A stretch of 64,000 nucleotides of DNA from the NCBI RefSeq assembly GCF_003003125.1, contig NZ_PVTZ01000004.1:124001-188000 (forward strand), in the 5' to 3' direction. The notes beneath the pieces were generated by a model. That model searched no databases, was not told the DNA's origin, and worked only from the letters and a program-made list of their open reading frames with translations. Positions 42,690-51,480 of this stretch are shown here, in pieces. Position numbers and translations under genes: made by a program. The number at the start of each line of letters is the position of its first letter. The stretch's first letter is position 1. The DNA comes from Laceyella sediminis (GTDB lineage Bacteria > Bacillota > Bacilli > Thermoactinomycetales > Thermoactinomycetaceae).

Positions 42690-42857
42690 GACGACTGTGA
42701 TGAACTAACGACCCTACGCCGATTTCGTGATCGGTATATGTCCATTTTTGAAGAAGGTCAAAAAGAGAACCTTGCATACTACCCCGATGCTCTTCGTATT
42801 GTTACCCAAATGTATTTTCTTTTAGAGTATGCTACAGCAAAAAGGAGGCTCGTTTGA
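42690..42857 (+). pseudogene. C-terminal gene fragment (CFI-box-like tail)
   Basis: A 55-codon open stretch without start or ribosome site. Its first part reads DDCDELTTLRRFRDRYM and then YYPDALRIV, a pattern seen in the C-terminal tail of proteins annotated CFI-box-CTERM (Cys-x-Glu-Leu-x-x-Leu-Arg-x-Phe-Arg-Asp ... Tyr-Tyr). The stop codon falls in the loop of the glnA terminator hairpin. An upstream in-frame TGA blocks extension. Most likely the leftover end of a deleted gene. Confidence 0.45.
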
Positions 42858-42870
42858 GCCTCCTTTTTGC
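42838..42870. terminator. bidirectional terminator after glnA
   Basis: Stem AAAAAGGAGGCTC / GAGCCTCCTTTTT with a four-base loop. T-runs on both strands. Confidence 0.85.
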
Positions 42871-42874
42871 CAAA

Positions 42875-44212
42875 TCAGTACAGAGACATATATTGTTCGC
42901 GCTCCCATGGATGCACGGCGGTACGGAACATATCCCACTCGATTTCTTTTGCTTCCACGAAGTGCGCCAATGCGTGTTCACCCAAAGCCTCAACCATGAC
43001 CGGATCGCGTTGCAACTCGATCAGCGCCTCATGCAGGTTGCTTGGCAAGTTCTCGATTCCCGCATCGCGACGCTCTTGCTCTTCCATGATGTAGATGTTG
43101 CGGTCGGTTTGTTTCGGCAACGCCAGCTTGTTTTTCACACCATCCAAACCGGCTTTGAGCATCACTGCCAAGGCCAGGTAAGGGTTGGCAGCTGGGTCTG
43201 GAGAACGAACTTCGATCCGGGTGCCGAGGCCACGGGATGCGGGTACGCGCACCAACGGACTGCGGTTTTTAGGAGACCATGCAACATAACATGGCGCTTC
43301 ATACCCCGGAACCAAACGCTTGTAAGAGTTGATCAATGGATTGGTCACCGCGGTAAACGCACGAGCATGTTTCAAAATGCCAGCCAAGAAGTGACGTGCG
43401 GTCGCAGACAGGCCCAACTCATCGCTTTCATCATAAAACTCGTTTACATCGCCTTTGAACAGAGACATATGACAGTGCATGCCCGAACCATTCACCCCGA
43501 ACAGTGGCTTCGGCATGAAGGTAGCGTGCAGCCCGTAGCGGCGGGCAATGTTTTTTACAACCAGCTTAAAGATTTGGATGTTGTCGGCCGTGGTCACCGC
43601 GTTGGCGTATTTGAAATCAATTTCATGTTGACCCGGGGCCACTTCGTGGTGAGAAGCTTCCACTTCAAAGCCCATTTTGTCCAAGGTCAGAACGATATCG
43701 CGACGGCAGTTTTCACCAAGATCCAGTGGAGCGAGGTCAAAGTATCCGCCTTTGTCGTTCAGATCCAGTGTTGGTTCCCCTTTTTCATTTGTCTTGAAGA
43801 GGAAAAACTCCGGTTCTGTCCCCACATTGAACGAAGTGAAGCCCAATTCTTCAGCTTCTTTCAACACTTTTTTCAGGATACCGCGCGGGTCGCCCGCAAA
43901 CGGCGTACCGTCAGGCAGATAGATGTCACAAATGAGACCAGCTACTTTGCCTCCTGCGTCCGCACCCCAAGGGTAAATGACCCAAGTGTCCAAATCCGGA
44001 TAGAGGTACATGTCGGACTCTTCGATCCGCACAAACCCTTCAATCGACGAACCATCAAACATCATTTTATTATCCAGCGCTTTTGGCAATTGGCTGGTTG
44101 GGATTTCAACGTTTTTGATGGTTCCCAAAAGATCAGTGAATGTCAGGCGGATATAAGCTACATCTTCTTCTTGCACAATGCGCAAAATATCTTCTTTGGT
44201 GTATTTAGCCAT
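42875..44212 (-). CDS. glnA: glutamine synthetase type I
   Basis: Makes glutamine from glutamate, ammonia and ATP. 445 residues, the length of the GSI-alpha enzymes of Firmicutes, which are controlled by feedback inhibition and not by adenylylation. Motifs: [32 protein letters not shown], the ATP site [10 protein letters not shown], and [23 protein letters not shown]. The feedback-inhibited enzyme binds and stabilises GlnR and sequesters TnrA in B. subtilis. It follows glnR by 55 bp in the same transcript. Confidence 0.98.
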   Translation of the reverse strand: MAKYTKEDILRIVQEEDVAYIRLTFTDLLGTIKNVEIPTSQLPKALDNKMMFDGSSIEGFVRIEESDMYLYPDLDTWVIYPWGADAGGKVAGLICDIYLPDGTPFAGDPRGILKKVLKEAEELGFTSFNVGTEPEFFLFKTNEKGEPTLDLNDKGGYFDLAPLDLGENCRRDIVLTLDKMGFEVEASHHEVAPGQHEIDFKYANAVTTADNIQIFKLVVKNIARRYGLHATFMPKPLFGVNGSGMHCHMSLFKGDVNEFYDESDELGLSATARHFLAGILKHARAFTAVTNPLINSYKRLVPGYEAPCYVAWSPKNRSPLVRVPASRGLGTRIEVRSPDPAANPYLALAVMLKAGLDGVKNKLALPKQTDRNIYIMEEQERRDAGIENLPSNLHEALIELQRDPVMVEALGEHALAHFVEAKEIEWDMFRTAVHPWEREQYMSLY

Positions 44213-44267
44213 CGCAGTCGTTCTCCTTTCATTTAAGCAAGATGTCTATCTTGACCGAAAGCAACAA

Positions 44268-44669
44268 TCAGTGGCGGAAAAACCGAGATAATTCACCATG
44301 ATTCAACGGGATCTGCCCCCGTCTCGGGTGGATGATCTGTTGTTTCAGCATGCGGCGCAATTCGCGCTCGCTCAGCTCCTTCTTGGCGGTTTCCGCTTCC
44401 CGTTTTGCTTCCAGGACTTGCTGTGACTGTTTGAGCATTTCACGGATTCCCGCGATGTTGATACCCTTTTCCAAATAAGATTTGATCTGGAGCAAGCGAT
44501 CAACATCGTTGAAAGAGAATAACCGTTGGTTTCCCTTGGTCCTTTCTGGGCTGATCAGGCCTTGTTGCTCATAATACCGAATTTGACGCGGGGTCAATTC
44601 GGTCAGCTTGGTCACAATTCCTATTGGAAATAAAGGCATGTTCCGTCGAAGCTCATCTTTCACGTTCAT
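44268..44669 (-). CDS. glnR: GlnR nitrogen repressor, MerR family
   Basis: 133 residues. The N-terminal winged helix of the MerR family has PIGIVTKLTELTPRQIRYYEQQGLI and RTKGNQRLFSFNDVDRLLQI. The C-terminal tail, basic and about 25 residues past the coiled coil, is the part through which GlnA relieves autoinhibition in B. subtilis. It represses glnRA and other nitrogen genes when glutamine is high. Promoter and operator lie directly upstream. Confidence 0.95.
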   Translation of the reverse strand: MNVKDELRRNMPLFPIGIVTKLTELTPRQIRYYEQQGLISPERTKGNQRLFSFNDVDRLLQIKSYLEKGINIAGIREMLKQSQQVLEAKREAETAKKELSERELRRMLKQQIIHPRRGQIPLNHGELSRFFRH

Positions 44670-44713
44670 TGAGGGCGCCCCCTTTCAGCTATTCGGGAAT
44701 GCCTTACAACTTC

Positions 44714-44742
44714 ATTATATTTATGTAAGGTTTGTTAGTCAA
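44714..44742 (-). promoter_or_regulatory. glnRA promoter
   Basis: TTGACT (44737-44742) and TATAAT (44714-44719) with exactly 17 bp between them, read on the minus strand. Confidence 0.8.
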
Positions 44743-44746
44743 TGCA

Positions 44747-44763
44747 TGTAAGGAAAAATGACA
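44747..44763 (-). promoter_or_regulatory. GlnR operator of glnRA
   Basis: TGTCATTTTTCCTTACA fits TGTNANATTTTNTNACA at 15 of 17 positions, directly upstream of the -35. The half-site CCTTACAT recurs 25 bp downstream, over the spacer, giving a two-operator layout as in B. subtilis glnRA (O1 and O2). Confidence 0.75.
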
Positions 44764-45196
44764 TTGCTATTTTTTTCCCCTTAACCACCTATTGCTCCTG
44801 TTCATAGCCTTTGTTTCCGCTTGCTTCCATATTATTGCGGTGATTGACTTCGCATATTCCACCAGCTCAGGTTTTTCATTCATTTACTAACACGATCGTT
44901 GATCAACACCATGAATGGTTCGATCAGCAACCCACGCAGACAATCTTAACCATAGCCCGCGTGTGGGAATGCGAATAAGGCGTGCAAGGGACACCGGCAC
45001 ACCTCTTGCAACACTAGCCGATTGAAACGCAAAATATCCCGCGATCCCCCTACCGGAACATTGATTATTCTGAATCCATGGGTGGCAATGATTTCTTAAT
45101 GCAATCCCTCTCAAAATCGTTTAAAATATGAAAAGGCTTACATCCACTGCATGGTGCGCCTTTTGTTTTCACCTACACAACTCTTTCATTCACATG
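44764..45196. other. intergenic, possible small RNA region
   Basis: No gene with a ribosome site on either strand. A -10-like TTAAAAT occurs near 45120 on the plus strand, about 100 bp before a strong plus-strand terminator that has no protein gene ahead of it, so a short RNA is possible. A weaker hairpin AAAAGGC/GCCTTTT lies at 45132-45166. Confidence 0.35.
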
Positions 45197-45226
45197 GGAC
45201 GCTTCCGCAAGCGTCCTCTTTTTTGT
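45197..45226 (+). terminator. plus-strand terminator without an obvious gene
   Basis: Stem GGACGCTT / AAGCGTCC with a four-base loop, followed by TCTTTTTTG. Confidence 0.75.
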
Positions 45227-45245
45227 TGCCGAAGCCTTTGGTAAC

Positions 45246-45280
45246 TAAAAAAAGCCGCTTCCCACAATGGAAACGGCTTT
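45246..45280 (-). terminator. terminator after the DUF456 gene
   Basis: Stem AAAGCCG..TTCC / GGAA..CGGCTTT, with one mismatch, followed on the minus strand by a seven-T run. It ends the hfq-to-DUF456 transcript. Confidence 0.75.
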
Positions 45281-45285
45281 GTTCT

Positions 45286-45771
45286 TTAAAATATCACTAA
45301 GAAGCTGAACCAAATCACTAAACCCAACATCACTAAGAATTTGACGAAAATCCCGCCTAAAAATCCAACCAATGTGCCATATGCCACTTTGAAGGCTTCA
45401 GTGGCATTTCTCTTGATTACCAGCTCCATCAAGAAAACCAAGAGAAAGGGTCCCACGATAATGCCGATCGGGCCGATGATGAACGGGAACGTCAGCACCC
45501 CCAATACAGCGGCAACGACCGCCAGCGTGGACCCTCCGTATTTTTTCACGGCGACACTACTTGAAATGTAGTCCACCAACATCAACAAAACGGCCACCAA
45601 CAGCGTGGTGATCCAAAATCCGGTACCCAACTGCTCCCCGCCATCAATCAGGAAGTGATACACGGCAAAGCCGGCCACCAACAGCGGTACATCCGGCAAC
45701 ACAGGCACGATTAGCCCAACGAATCCTAGTATGATTAAGAAAAAGACTAGTACCCACAACAGCCATTCCAC
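45286..45771 (-). CDS. DUF456 family membrane protein
   Basis: 161 residues with four to five hydrophobic segments. The start LGFVGLIVPVLPDVPLLVAGFAVYH and the glycine-rich FPFIIGPIGIIVGPFLLVFLMEL are signatures of DUF456, an integral membrane family of unknown function. The start is GTG 45771, 8 bp after GGGG, and it overlaps the stop of the preceding gene by one base (TAGTG). It does not occupy this position in B. subtilis. Confidence 0.85.
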   Translation of the reverse strand: MEWLLWVLVFFLIILGFVGLIVPVLPDVPLLVAGFAVYHFLIDGGEQLGTGFWITTLLVAVLLMLVDYISSSVAVKKYGGSTLAVVAAVLGVLTFPFIIGPIGIIVGPFLLVFLMELVIKRNATEAFKVAYGTLVGFLGGIFVKFLVMLGLVIWFSFLVIF

Positions 45772-47054
45772 TACTCGTTTCCCCTTTCAAACGCGATGTG
45801 GCCCGTTTCTGCCATGTGATCCAGCGCTTGCACAATGCCGATCTTCACATGGGAATACGTCAATCCCCCTTGCATAAAAGCGATATATGGCGGTCTGAGC
45901 GGACCGTCCGCCGAAAGCTCAATGCTAGCGCCTTGCACAAACGTTCCGGCCGCCATGATCACTTCATCACGGTATCCTGGCATGGGAGACGGAACGGGCA
46001 GAATATGCGCGTCAATGGGGGAAGCCGATTGAATTCCTTGGCAGAAGGCCACCAACAACTCTGCGCTTCCCAAATGGATTTGTTGAATGATATCCGTTCT
46101 TGTTTCTTCCCATGATGGGGAGGTTTTGAAACCCAATTCTTCCAAAAAGGCCGCCGCGAACACCGCACCTTTAAGGGCTTCACCCACCACATGAGGCGCC
46201 AAAAACAGCCCTTGATAGTAATCGCGCAAATACCCGTGCGTCGCCCCGCCTTCAACGCCAATTCCCGGTGCAACCAAGCGGGAAGCTGCCCGCTCCACCC
46301 ATTTTGCTTTACCGGCGATATATCCACCTGATTTGGCCAAACCGCCGCCGGGGTTTTTGATCAGCGAACCGGCAACTAAATCGGCGCCCACCTGAGTCGG
46401 TTCGACCTCCTCCACAAATTCGCCGTAACAATTGTCGACGAAAATGACCGCCTCGGGACAAATCTCACGTACCCGCTCAACCATGTCTCGGATGTCCGCG
46501 ATGGTGAAGGAAGGACGGTCTGCATATCCTCGTGACCGCTGGATACCGATCATGCGGGTGCGCGCGCTTACTGCTTCCCGAAACGCATCCCAATCGATTC
46601 GACCCGCAGAAGTCAAAGGGATCTCCCGATAGGCGATGCCTAAATCCGCCAGTGATCCCGATCCATCGCATTCTTTTCCAATCACTTGGTGCAACGTGTC
46701 ATAAGGACGGCCCGTCAAATAGATCAACTCATCTCCTGGGCGCAACACTCCGTACAAACAAGCGGCGATTGCATGCGTGCCCGAAATGATATTGGGTCGC
46801 ACTAACGCTTGCTCCGCGCCAAACAGGGAGGCGAACACTTTTTCAAATGCCTCTCGCCCCAAATCGTCATACCCGTATCCTGTTGAAGCCTGAAGATGAA
46901 TTTCGCTCACCCCATGCTCACGGTATGCGGCCAGCGTTTTCCACTGCTGCCGATCGACGTTTCGCTCGATCCGTTTGAGCACAGGAGCGATTTTCGCCTC
47001 GACGGCAGCTACTTTCTTTTCGATCCATTGTCCATGTCGCAACTGGTTATACAC
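45771..47054 (-). CDS. ynbB: YnbB-like PLP-dependent protein (methionine gamma-lyase family)
   Basis: 427 residues; belongs to the aluminium-resistance/methionine gamma-lyase-like PLP family. Features: STGYGYDDLGRE, NIISGTHAIAACLYG, VDNCYGEFVE with the PLP-binding Asp, and the lysine in GSLIKNPGGGLA. It follows hflX in Bacillales, and the physiological reaction is not established. The start is GTG 47054, with AGGA about 10 bp upstream; the frame is open a little further upstream but without a better start. Confidence 0.9.
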   Translation of the reverse strand: MYNQLRHGQWIEKKVAAVEAKIAPVLKRIERNVDRQQWKTLAAYREHGVSEIHLQASTGYGYDDLGREAFEKVFASLFGAEQALVRPNIISGTHAIAACLYGVLRPGDELIYLTGRPYDTLHQVIGKECDGSGSLADLGIAYREIPLTSAGRIDWDAFREAVSARTRMIGIQRSRGYADRPSFTIADIRDMVERVREICPEAVIFVDNCYGEFVEEVEPTQVGADLVAGSLIKNPGGGLAKSGGYIAGKAKWVERAASRLVAPGIGVEGGATHGYLRDYYQGLFLAPHVVGEALKGAVFAAAFLEELGFKTSPSWEETRTDIIQQIHLGSAELLVAFCQGIQSASPIDAHILPVPSPMPGYRDEVIMAAGTFVQGASIELSADGPLRPPYIAFMQGGLTYSHVKIGIVQALDHMAETGHIAFERGNE

Positions 47055-47082
47055 TGATTCATCATTCCTATTGATTAAATTT

Positions 47083-48336
47083 CTAAGTAACTTGTTGTTT
47101 CAATTCCGACGGCAATTTCTCCAGCTGTTTGTCCGTCAAACGGCACTCTATCTCCATGAAAGCGTCATTCGCCTTGGCGGAAACGACTTCCGCCATCCGA
47201 TGCAAAGCAGAAAGGAGATCTCCCCGCTCAATCGGGATTTCCAGATGGACAGTCATGGGCTTAGAACGGAGCAAGTTTTCGATTTTCCTCTTCAATTTGT
47301 CCACATCTTCCTCCCGCAACGCGGAAATGCGAACGATCTCCCGCCCATCGGGTTCGATACCTTGCCCATCCAACAAATCCGCTTTGTTGAGCACCATCAA
47401 GGTGGGAATATCCGTCGCCTGTAACTCTTCCAACACCTTCTCCACCGCCGCAATCTGTTCGGCCGCTTCAGGGTGCGCCGCGTCTACCACATGCAACAAG
47501 AGATCCGCTTCCCGCACTTGTTCCAGCGTAGAGCGGAAAGCGGCCACGAGATGATGAGGCAAATTGCGGATGAAACCGACCGTGTCCGTCAAGATCACTT
47601 GTTGGCCTGAAGGCAACTCAAGCATGCGCGAAGTCGGGTCCAACGTGGCAAATAATTTATTTTCAGCCAACACCTCTGCTCCCGTCAACCGATTGAGTAA
47701 AGTGGACTTGCCCGCGTTGGTGTAGCCAACCAAGGCGACTTGAACTACTTCGTTTTTTTTGCGCCGCTCCGAATGCAAACGACGATGTTTTTTCACTTCT
47801 TCCAATTGTTTCTTCAAGTCGCGGATTTGCCGGTGGATGTGCCGGCGGTCCGTTTCCAATTTCTTCTCACCCGGTCCGCGGGTACCGATGCCCCCACCCA
47901 GGCGCGACAACTCTTTGCCGCGACCTGCCAAGCGGGGCAACATGTATTCCAATTGCGCCAGCTCCACTTGAATCCGGCCTTCTTTGGTCTGGGCGCGTTG
48001 TGCGAAAATGTCGAGAATCAACTGCGTGCGGTCAATCACTTTGCAGGGTAACAGCCGCTCCAAATTACGGATCTGCGCCGGACTCAGCTCGTGATCAAAA
48101 ATTACCAGGTCCGCCTCCCGCTCTTCCGCCATTTGCGCCACTTCTTCCGCTTTTCCTTTGCCGATCAACCAAGCCGGGTCAAGGCGGTCACGAAATTGCA
48201 CCGCTTGACCGATCACTTCGGCTGCAGATGTTTCCGCCAAGCGTCCCAACTCTTCCAACGTGGATAACAGTTCCCATTCATTCCGTTTGGGACCGCATCC
48301 AACAAGAATCGCCTTTTCTTTGTCGCTGTTTTGCAC
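47083..48336 (-). CDS. hflX: GTPase HflX
   Basis: Ribosome-associated GTPase that splits stalled ribosomes after stress. 417 residues: N-terminal HflX domain with FDHELSPAQIRNLE, the linker GGIGTRGPGE, a coiled coil rich in Lys/Arg/Glu (about 160-195), then the GTPase domain with G1 GYTNAGKSTL, G2/G3 around FATLDPT and DTVGFIRNLP, and NKAD. The start is GTG 48336 with AGGAT 7 bp upstream. Confidence 0.95.
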   Translation of the reverse strand: MQNSDKEKAILVGCGPKRNEWELLSTLEELGRLAETSAAEVIGQAVQFRDRLDPAWLIGKGKAEEVAQMAEEREADLVIFDHELSPAQIRNLERLLPCKVIDRTQLILDIFAQRAQTKEGRIQVELAQLEYMLPRLAGRGKELSRLGGGIGTRGPGEKKLETDRRHIHRQIRDLKKQLEEVKKHRRLHSERRKKNEVVQVALVGYTNAGKSTLLNRLTGAEVLAENKLFATLDPTSRMLELPSGQQVILTDTVGFIRNLPHHLVAAFRSTLEQVREADLLLHVVDAAHPEAAEQIAAVEKVLEELQATDIPTLMVLNKADLLDGQGIEPDGREIVRISALREEDVDKLKRKIENLLRSKPMTVHLEIPIERGDLLSALHRMAEVVSAKANDAFMEIECRLTDKQLEKLPSELKQQVT

Positions 48337-48362
48337 CGTTTCTATCCTACTTCATTCCTTTC

Positions 48363-49361
48363 TCAGACAGTGAGTGAATCATGGATTTTCTCATTATACC
48401 ACGAAGCCTTGAACCCATTCTGCGAACCGGACTCTATTTGCAGGTCTTCGCTTCTGAGCGTCATCAGATCATCGCGGCTCGCGTGCTTGGCACGCAACAG
48501 GCGAACGGCCTGATGGCGGGCCGCCTGTTCGATCAAATTACGGACATGGCGAGCATTGCCGAAATGGCTCCGATTTCTCAGCCGCTCCTCCTGCAAGTGT
48601 TTTTTCAGTTTCTCTTTGAAAGCGAAGGATAACCGGTATTCCCGCTCGCGCACCATATTGTCCGCGATTTCCATCAACTCGGCCAACGTAAACGGCGGAA
48701 AAGTGAGTTGGATGGGAAACCGGGACGGCAATCCTGGGTTAAGCCGCAAAAATTGTCCCATCTCATGAGAATAACCCGCCAAAATGAGAATGAACTCATT
48801 TTTATGGTCTTCCATTGATTTTACCAGGGTATCAATTGCTTCCTTGCCAAAATCCTTGTCCCCGCCGCGCGCCAAGGAATAAGCCTCATCAATAAACAAA
48901 ATGCCGCCCAAGGCCCGACGCACGTGTTCACGCGTTTTTTGCGCCGTGTGACCGATATATTCGCCAACCAAATCTGCCCGCTCCACTTCGATCAAATGCC
49001 CTTTGGACAAAACGCCCATCTCTTTAAACAACTTGCCGATGATGCGGGCCACAGTCGTTTTCCCCGTGCCTGGTTCACCAGCAAAAATCATGTGCAATAC
49101 TTGCTGGTCTGTTGCCAATCCTGCCGCTTGGCGACGTTTGCTCACTTCCAGCCAAGCGTATATCTCCGTCACAAACTCTTTTACCTTAGACAGTCCCACC
49201 AATTCGTCCAATTGATCCAAGCACGCTTTTAGCGGCCCCTCCGTTTCACGGGTCGATTCTACGACAGAAGCCGGGGCGGCAGTTTGGCGGCATTGCTGGC
49301 GATGGTCAAACACAACATGTATCTGATGTTTTGCGGTTCCGGTGTAAACCCTTCTCCCCAT
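48363..49361 (-). CDS. spoVK: stage V sporulation protein K, AAA+ ATPase
   Basis: 332 residues; AAA+ ATPase of the CbbX/SpoVK group made in the mother cell during spore maturation. Walker A GEPGTGKTTVAR, Walker B GILFIDEAYSL, sensor region LAGYSHEMGQFL and the RFPIQLTFPPFT arginine-finger region are visible. A variable 60-residue N-terminus precedes LDELVGLSKVKEF. The start ATG 49361 has GAGGTGA 7 bp upstream; the earlier ATG in frame is rejected. Same position as in B. subtilis, between hfq/miaA and hflX. Confidence 0.93.
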   Translation of the reverse strand: MGRRVYTGTAKHQIHVVFDHRQQCRQTAAPASVVESTRETEGPLKACLDQLDELVGLSKVKEFVTEIYAWLEVSKRRQAAGLATDQQVLHMIFAGEPGTGKTTVARIIGKLFKEMGVLSKGHLIEVERADLVGEYIGHTAQKTREHVRRALGGILFIDEAYSLARGGDKDFGKEAIDTLVKSMEDHKNEFILILAGYSHEMGQFLRLNPGLPSRFPIQLTFPPFTLAELMEIADNMVREREYRLSFAFKEKLKKHLQEERLRNRSHFGNARHVRNLIEQAARHQAVRLLRAKHASRDDLMTLRSEDLQIESGSQNGFKASWYNEKIHDSLTV

Positions 49362-49445
49362 CCGGTTCACCTCTCTGTGGTCTGATGCTTTTTTATGTAT
49401 ACGCACCCGCCCAGAAATGGGTGAATCCCGTCAGAGGACTGAAAA

Positions 49446-49475
49446 AAGCTGCTGATAGATTCAGCAGCTTAAAAG
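49446..49475 (-). terminator. terminator after hfq
   Basis: Stem AAGCTGCTGA / TCAGCAGCTT with a five-base loop; six Ts follow on the minus strand. Confidence 0.75.
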
Positions 49476-49479
49476 GGGC

Positions 49480-49722
49480 TCAGCCTTCTTTGCTTTCATC
49501 AGACGGCATCAGAGATACCGGACGAGCGGGAGTAAACGTGGAGATTGCATGCTTGTAAACCATTTGTTGTTTACCTTCGCTGTCAATCACTATGGTAAAA
49601 TTATCAAAGCCGCGAATCACCCCGCGTAGCTGAAATCCGTTTACCAAATAGATGGTGACGGGAACCGATTCTTTGCGGATTTGGTTTAGAAATGTATCTT
49701 GAATGTTGATGGATTGTTTCAA
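49480..49722 (-). CDS. hfq: RNA chaperone Hfq
   Basis: 80 residues. The Sm1 motif ([25 protein letters not shown]) and Sm2 motif ([11 protein letters not shown]) are typical, including the YKHAIS sequence of the RNA-binding proximal face. It forms a hexamer that binds small RNAs, with a limited role in Gram-positive bacteria. The start is TTG 49722 with AGGAGG 8 bp upstream. It lies 45 bp after miaA. Confidence 0.97.
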   Translation of the reverse strand: MKQSINIQDTFLNQIRKESVPVTIYLVNGFQLRGVIRGFDNFTIVIDSEGKQQMVYKHAISTFTPARPVSLMPSDESKEG

Positions 49723-49767
49723 AATCCGTACCTCCTATGTAATTTTAACATTTTACATTATTGTACT

Positions 49768-50697
49768 CTATTCTCTAGCCAAATGGCACTTTCCTGCAAC
49801 CAAGCTCTGAATTTCTGCAAAACATTCCCTATTCGTCACATCAAACCAGTGCATCTCCCCATAACGGCGAAACCAGGACAGCTGGCGTTTGGCATACTTA
49901 CGCGAACCTTGCTTGATCAGATGCACCGCTTCCTCCAACGTTAATTGCCCTGACAGATAAGCCATGATTTCCTTATACCCGATGGCTTGCATTGAAGTCA
50001 AACCGAGGCCGTACCCTTTCTCCTTCAACCGCTTGACTTCTTCGACCAGTCCTTGTTCCAGCATCAGATCGACGCGCTTATTGATCCGTTCATATAAAAG
50101 TTCACGCGGCATCGTCAAACCGATCCAGCACGCTTCATACGGAGAGGTGCCTCTTCCCTTCAACTGGGAAAAAGGAATACCAGTAACATCATAGACCTCT
50201 AACGCGCGAATCATACGTCGTATGTCATTGGGATGCAATTTTTTAGCCGTCTCGGGATCTACCTCTTGCAAGCGAGCATGCAACACTTCGCCTCCCCGCT
50301 CAGCGGCGAGCCTGCCCAATTCTTGGCGCAAAGCCTGGTTCTCTGGGACCTGTGGCATCTCATAATCATACATCACCGATTCGATATATAACCCCGTCCC
50401 CCCCACTAGCATGGGAAGGCGACTCCGCTCATGCACCTCGTCGATTTTCTGCCGCGCCAACTTCTGATATTCCTGAACGGAGAAAGGGGTGTCTGGATCG
50501 ATGATGTCAATGAGATGGTGCGGGATACCTTCTTGCTCTTCAGGTGTGACTTTGGCTGTCCCTATATCCATACCCCGATATACCTGCATTGAATCCCCTG
50601 AGATGATTTCACCGTTAAATTGTTTGGCCAGCTTGATGCTGAGCGCCGTTTTTCCGACGGCGGTGGGTCCAGCGATCACCAACACCTGTGACTTCAT
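49768..50697 (-). CDS. miaA: tRNA dimethylallyltransferase MiaA
   Basis: Adds the isopentenyl group to A37 of tRNAs reading UNN codons; MiaB (encoded at 58904-60382) then methylthiolates the same base. 309 residues with the P-loop GPTAVGKTALS at the start, ISGDSMQVYRGMDIGTAK, and the GLGLTSMQAIGYKE motif. The start ATG 50697 has GGGGGGAG 5-6 bp upstream and overlaps the stop of the methyltransferase gene by 4 bases. Confidence 0.96.
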   Translation of the reverse strand: MKSQVLVIAGPTAVGKTALSIKLAKQFNGEIISGDSMQVYRGMDIGTAKVTPEEQEGIPHHLIDIIDPDTPFSVQEYQKLARQKIDEVHERSRLPMLVGGTGLYIESVMYDYEMPQVPENQALRQELGRLAAERGGEVLHARLQEVDPETAKKLHPNDIRRMIRALEVYDVTGIPFSQLKGRGTSPYEACWIGLTMPRELLYERINKRVDLMLEQGLVEEVKRLKEKGYGLGLTSMQAIGYKEIMAYLSGQLTLEEAVHLIKQGSRKYAKRQLSWFRRYGEMHWFDVTNRECFAEIQSLVAGKCHLARE

Positions 50698-51476
50698 TGG
50701 ACTCCCCCCTTTCGAATCACGCCCCAAGCAAAACTGGAAGAGGACTTGACGATCTCAAACCCGAGCCGGGCGAATTCTCCTCCCTTGGGCCGTTCCTTCA
50801 GCAATACGGCACGCTTCGCCACGCGGATCGCTTCCCGGACAGAGCGCTCATCCAATGGTTCTGGATTGGCCAACGGTTTCAACTGTTGGATGGCGTTTGA
50901 AGCCTGCACCGTCTCCCGGAACATCGGATCGAACATCACCACATCGAACGAATTATCTTGGCATAACGGCAGATAGTTTCGATAATCCGCCTGAACCACT
51001 TCGACCCGCCGCAATGCACGGTGCAAGGCTTTGCGATCGGTCTCATACGTTTTTAGGCCATGTTTCACGATAGCGGCGATTACCGGTTGGCTTTCAAGAG
51101 CCACCACTTGTCCCTCATCTCCCACGACATGAGCCGCTACAACGGCGTCCGCGCCCATGCCCAAGGTGCAATCAAGCACGCGATCTCCCGGCTTAAGCCC
51201 CGCGCATTCCACCATCGCATCGGGATCTCCATTCAACAACTGCTTGATCCTGAGCGCGGACATACTGGGATGAAAGAAAAAAGGCTGACCTTGTTCCTCC
51301 TCCACCCGCCATCCCTGTTTTGTCACAATGACCGCCCGTGATTCCCCCGTTTGTGCAAACAAACCGGGCAGCGAATGACGTTCCCGCTTCACATAGGGAA
51401 TTCCCAACAATGCGGACAGATACCGGGCTTCTTGGATTTCTTTCGTTCCTGGATGAAAAGACGTTGTCACAAACAC
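50694..51476 (-). CDS. RsmJ-like SAM-dependent methyltransferase
   Basis: 260 residues. A class I methyltransferase fold with the SAM loop RVLDCTLGMGADAVVAAH near residue 100 and the catalytic-type MFDPMF motif near 180; the pattern resembles RsmJ (16S rRNA G1516 methyltransferase) more than other families. The N-terminal 75 residues form an extra domain. The start is GTG 51476 with only a weak ribosome site, 4 bp after the mutL stop, so translation is probably coupled. Confidence 0.82.
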   Translation of the reverse strand: MFVTTSFHPGTKEIQEARYLSALLGIPYVKRERHSLPGLFAQTGESRAVIVTKQGWRVEEEQGQPFFFHPSMSALRIKQLLNGDPDAMVECAGLKPGDRVLDCTLGMGADAVVAAHVVGDEGQVVALESQPVIAAIVKHGLKTYETDRKALHRALRRVEVVQADYRNYLPLCQDNSFDVVMFDPMFRETVQASNAIQQLKPLANPEPLDERSVREAIRVAKRAVLLKERPKGGEFARLGFEIVKSSSSFAWGVIRKGGVQ

Positions 51477-51480
51477 GGTT

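Noticed and set aside
42854-44236. Long open frame (460 codons) antisense to glnA
   Set aside because: It lies opposite a clear glutamine synthetase gene, has no ribosome site, and its translation resembles no protein. It is a by-product of glnA codon use.
44887-45114. 75-codon minus-strand frame between glnR and the DUF456 gene
   Set aside because: No ribosome site and no conserved look.
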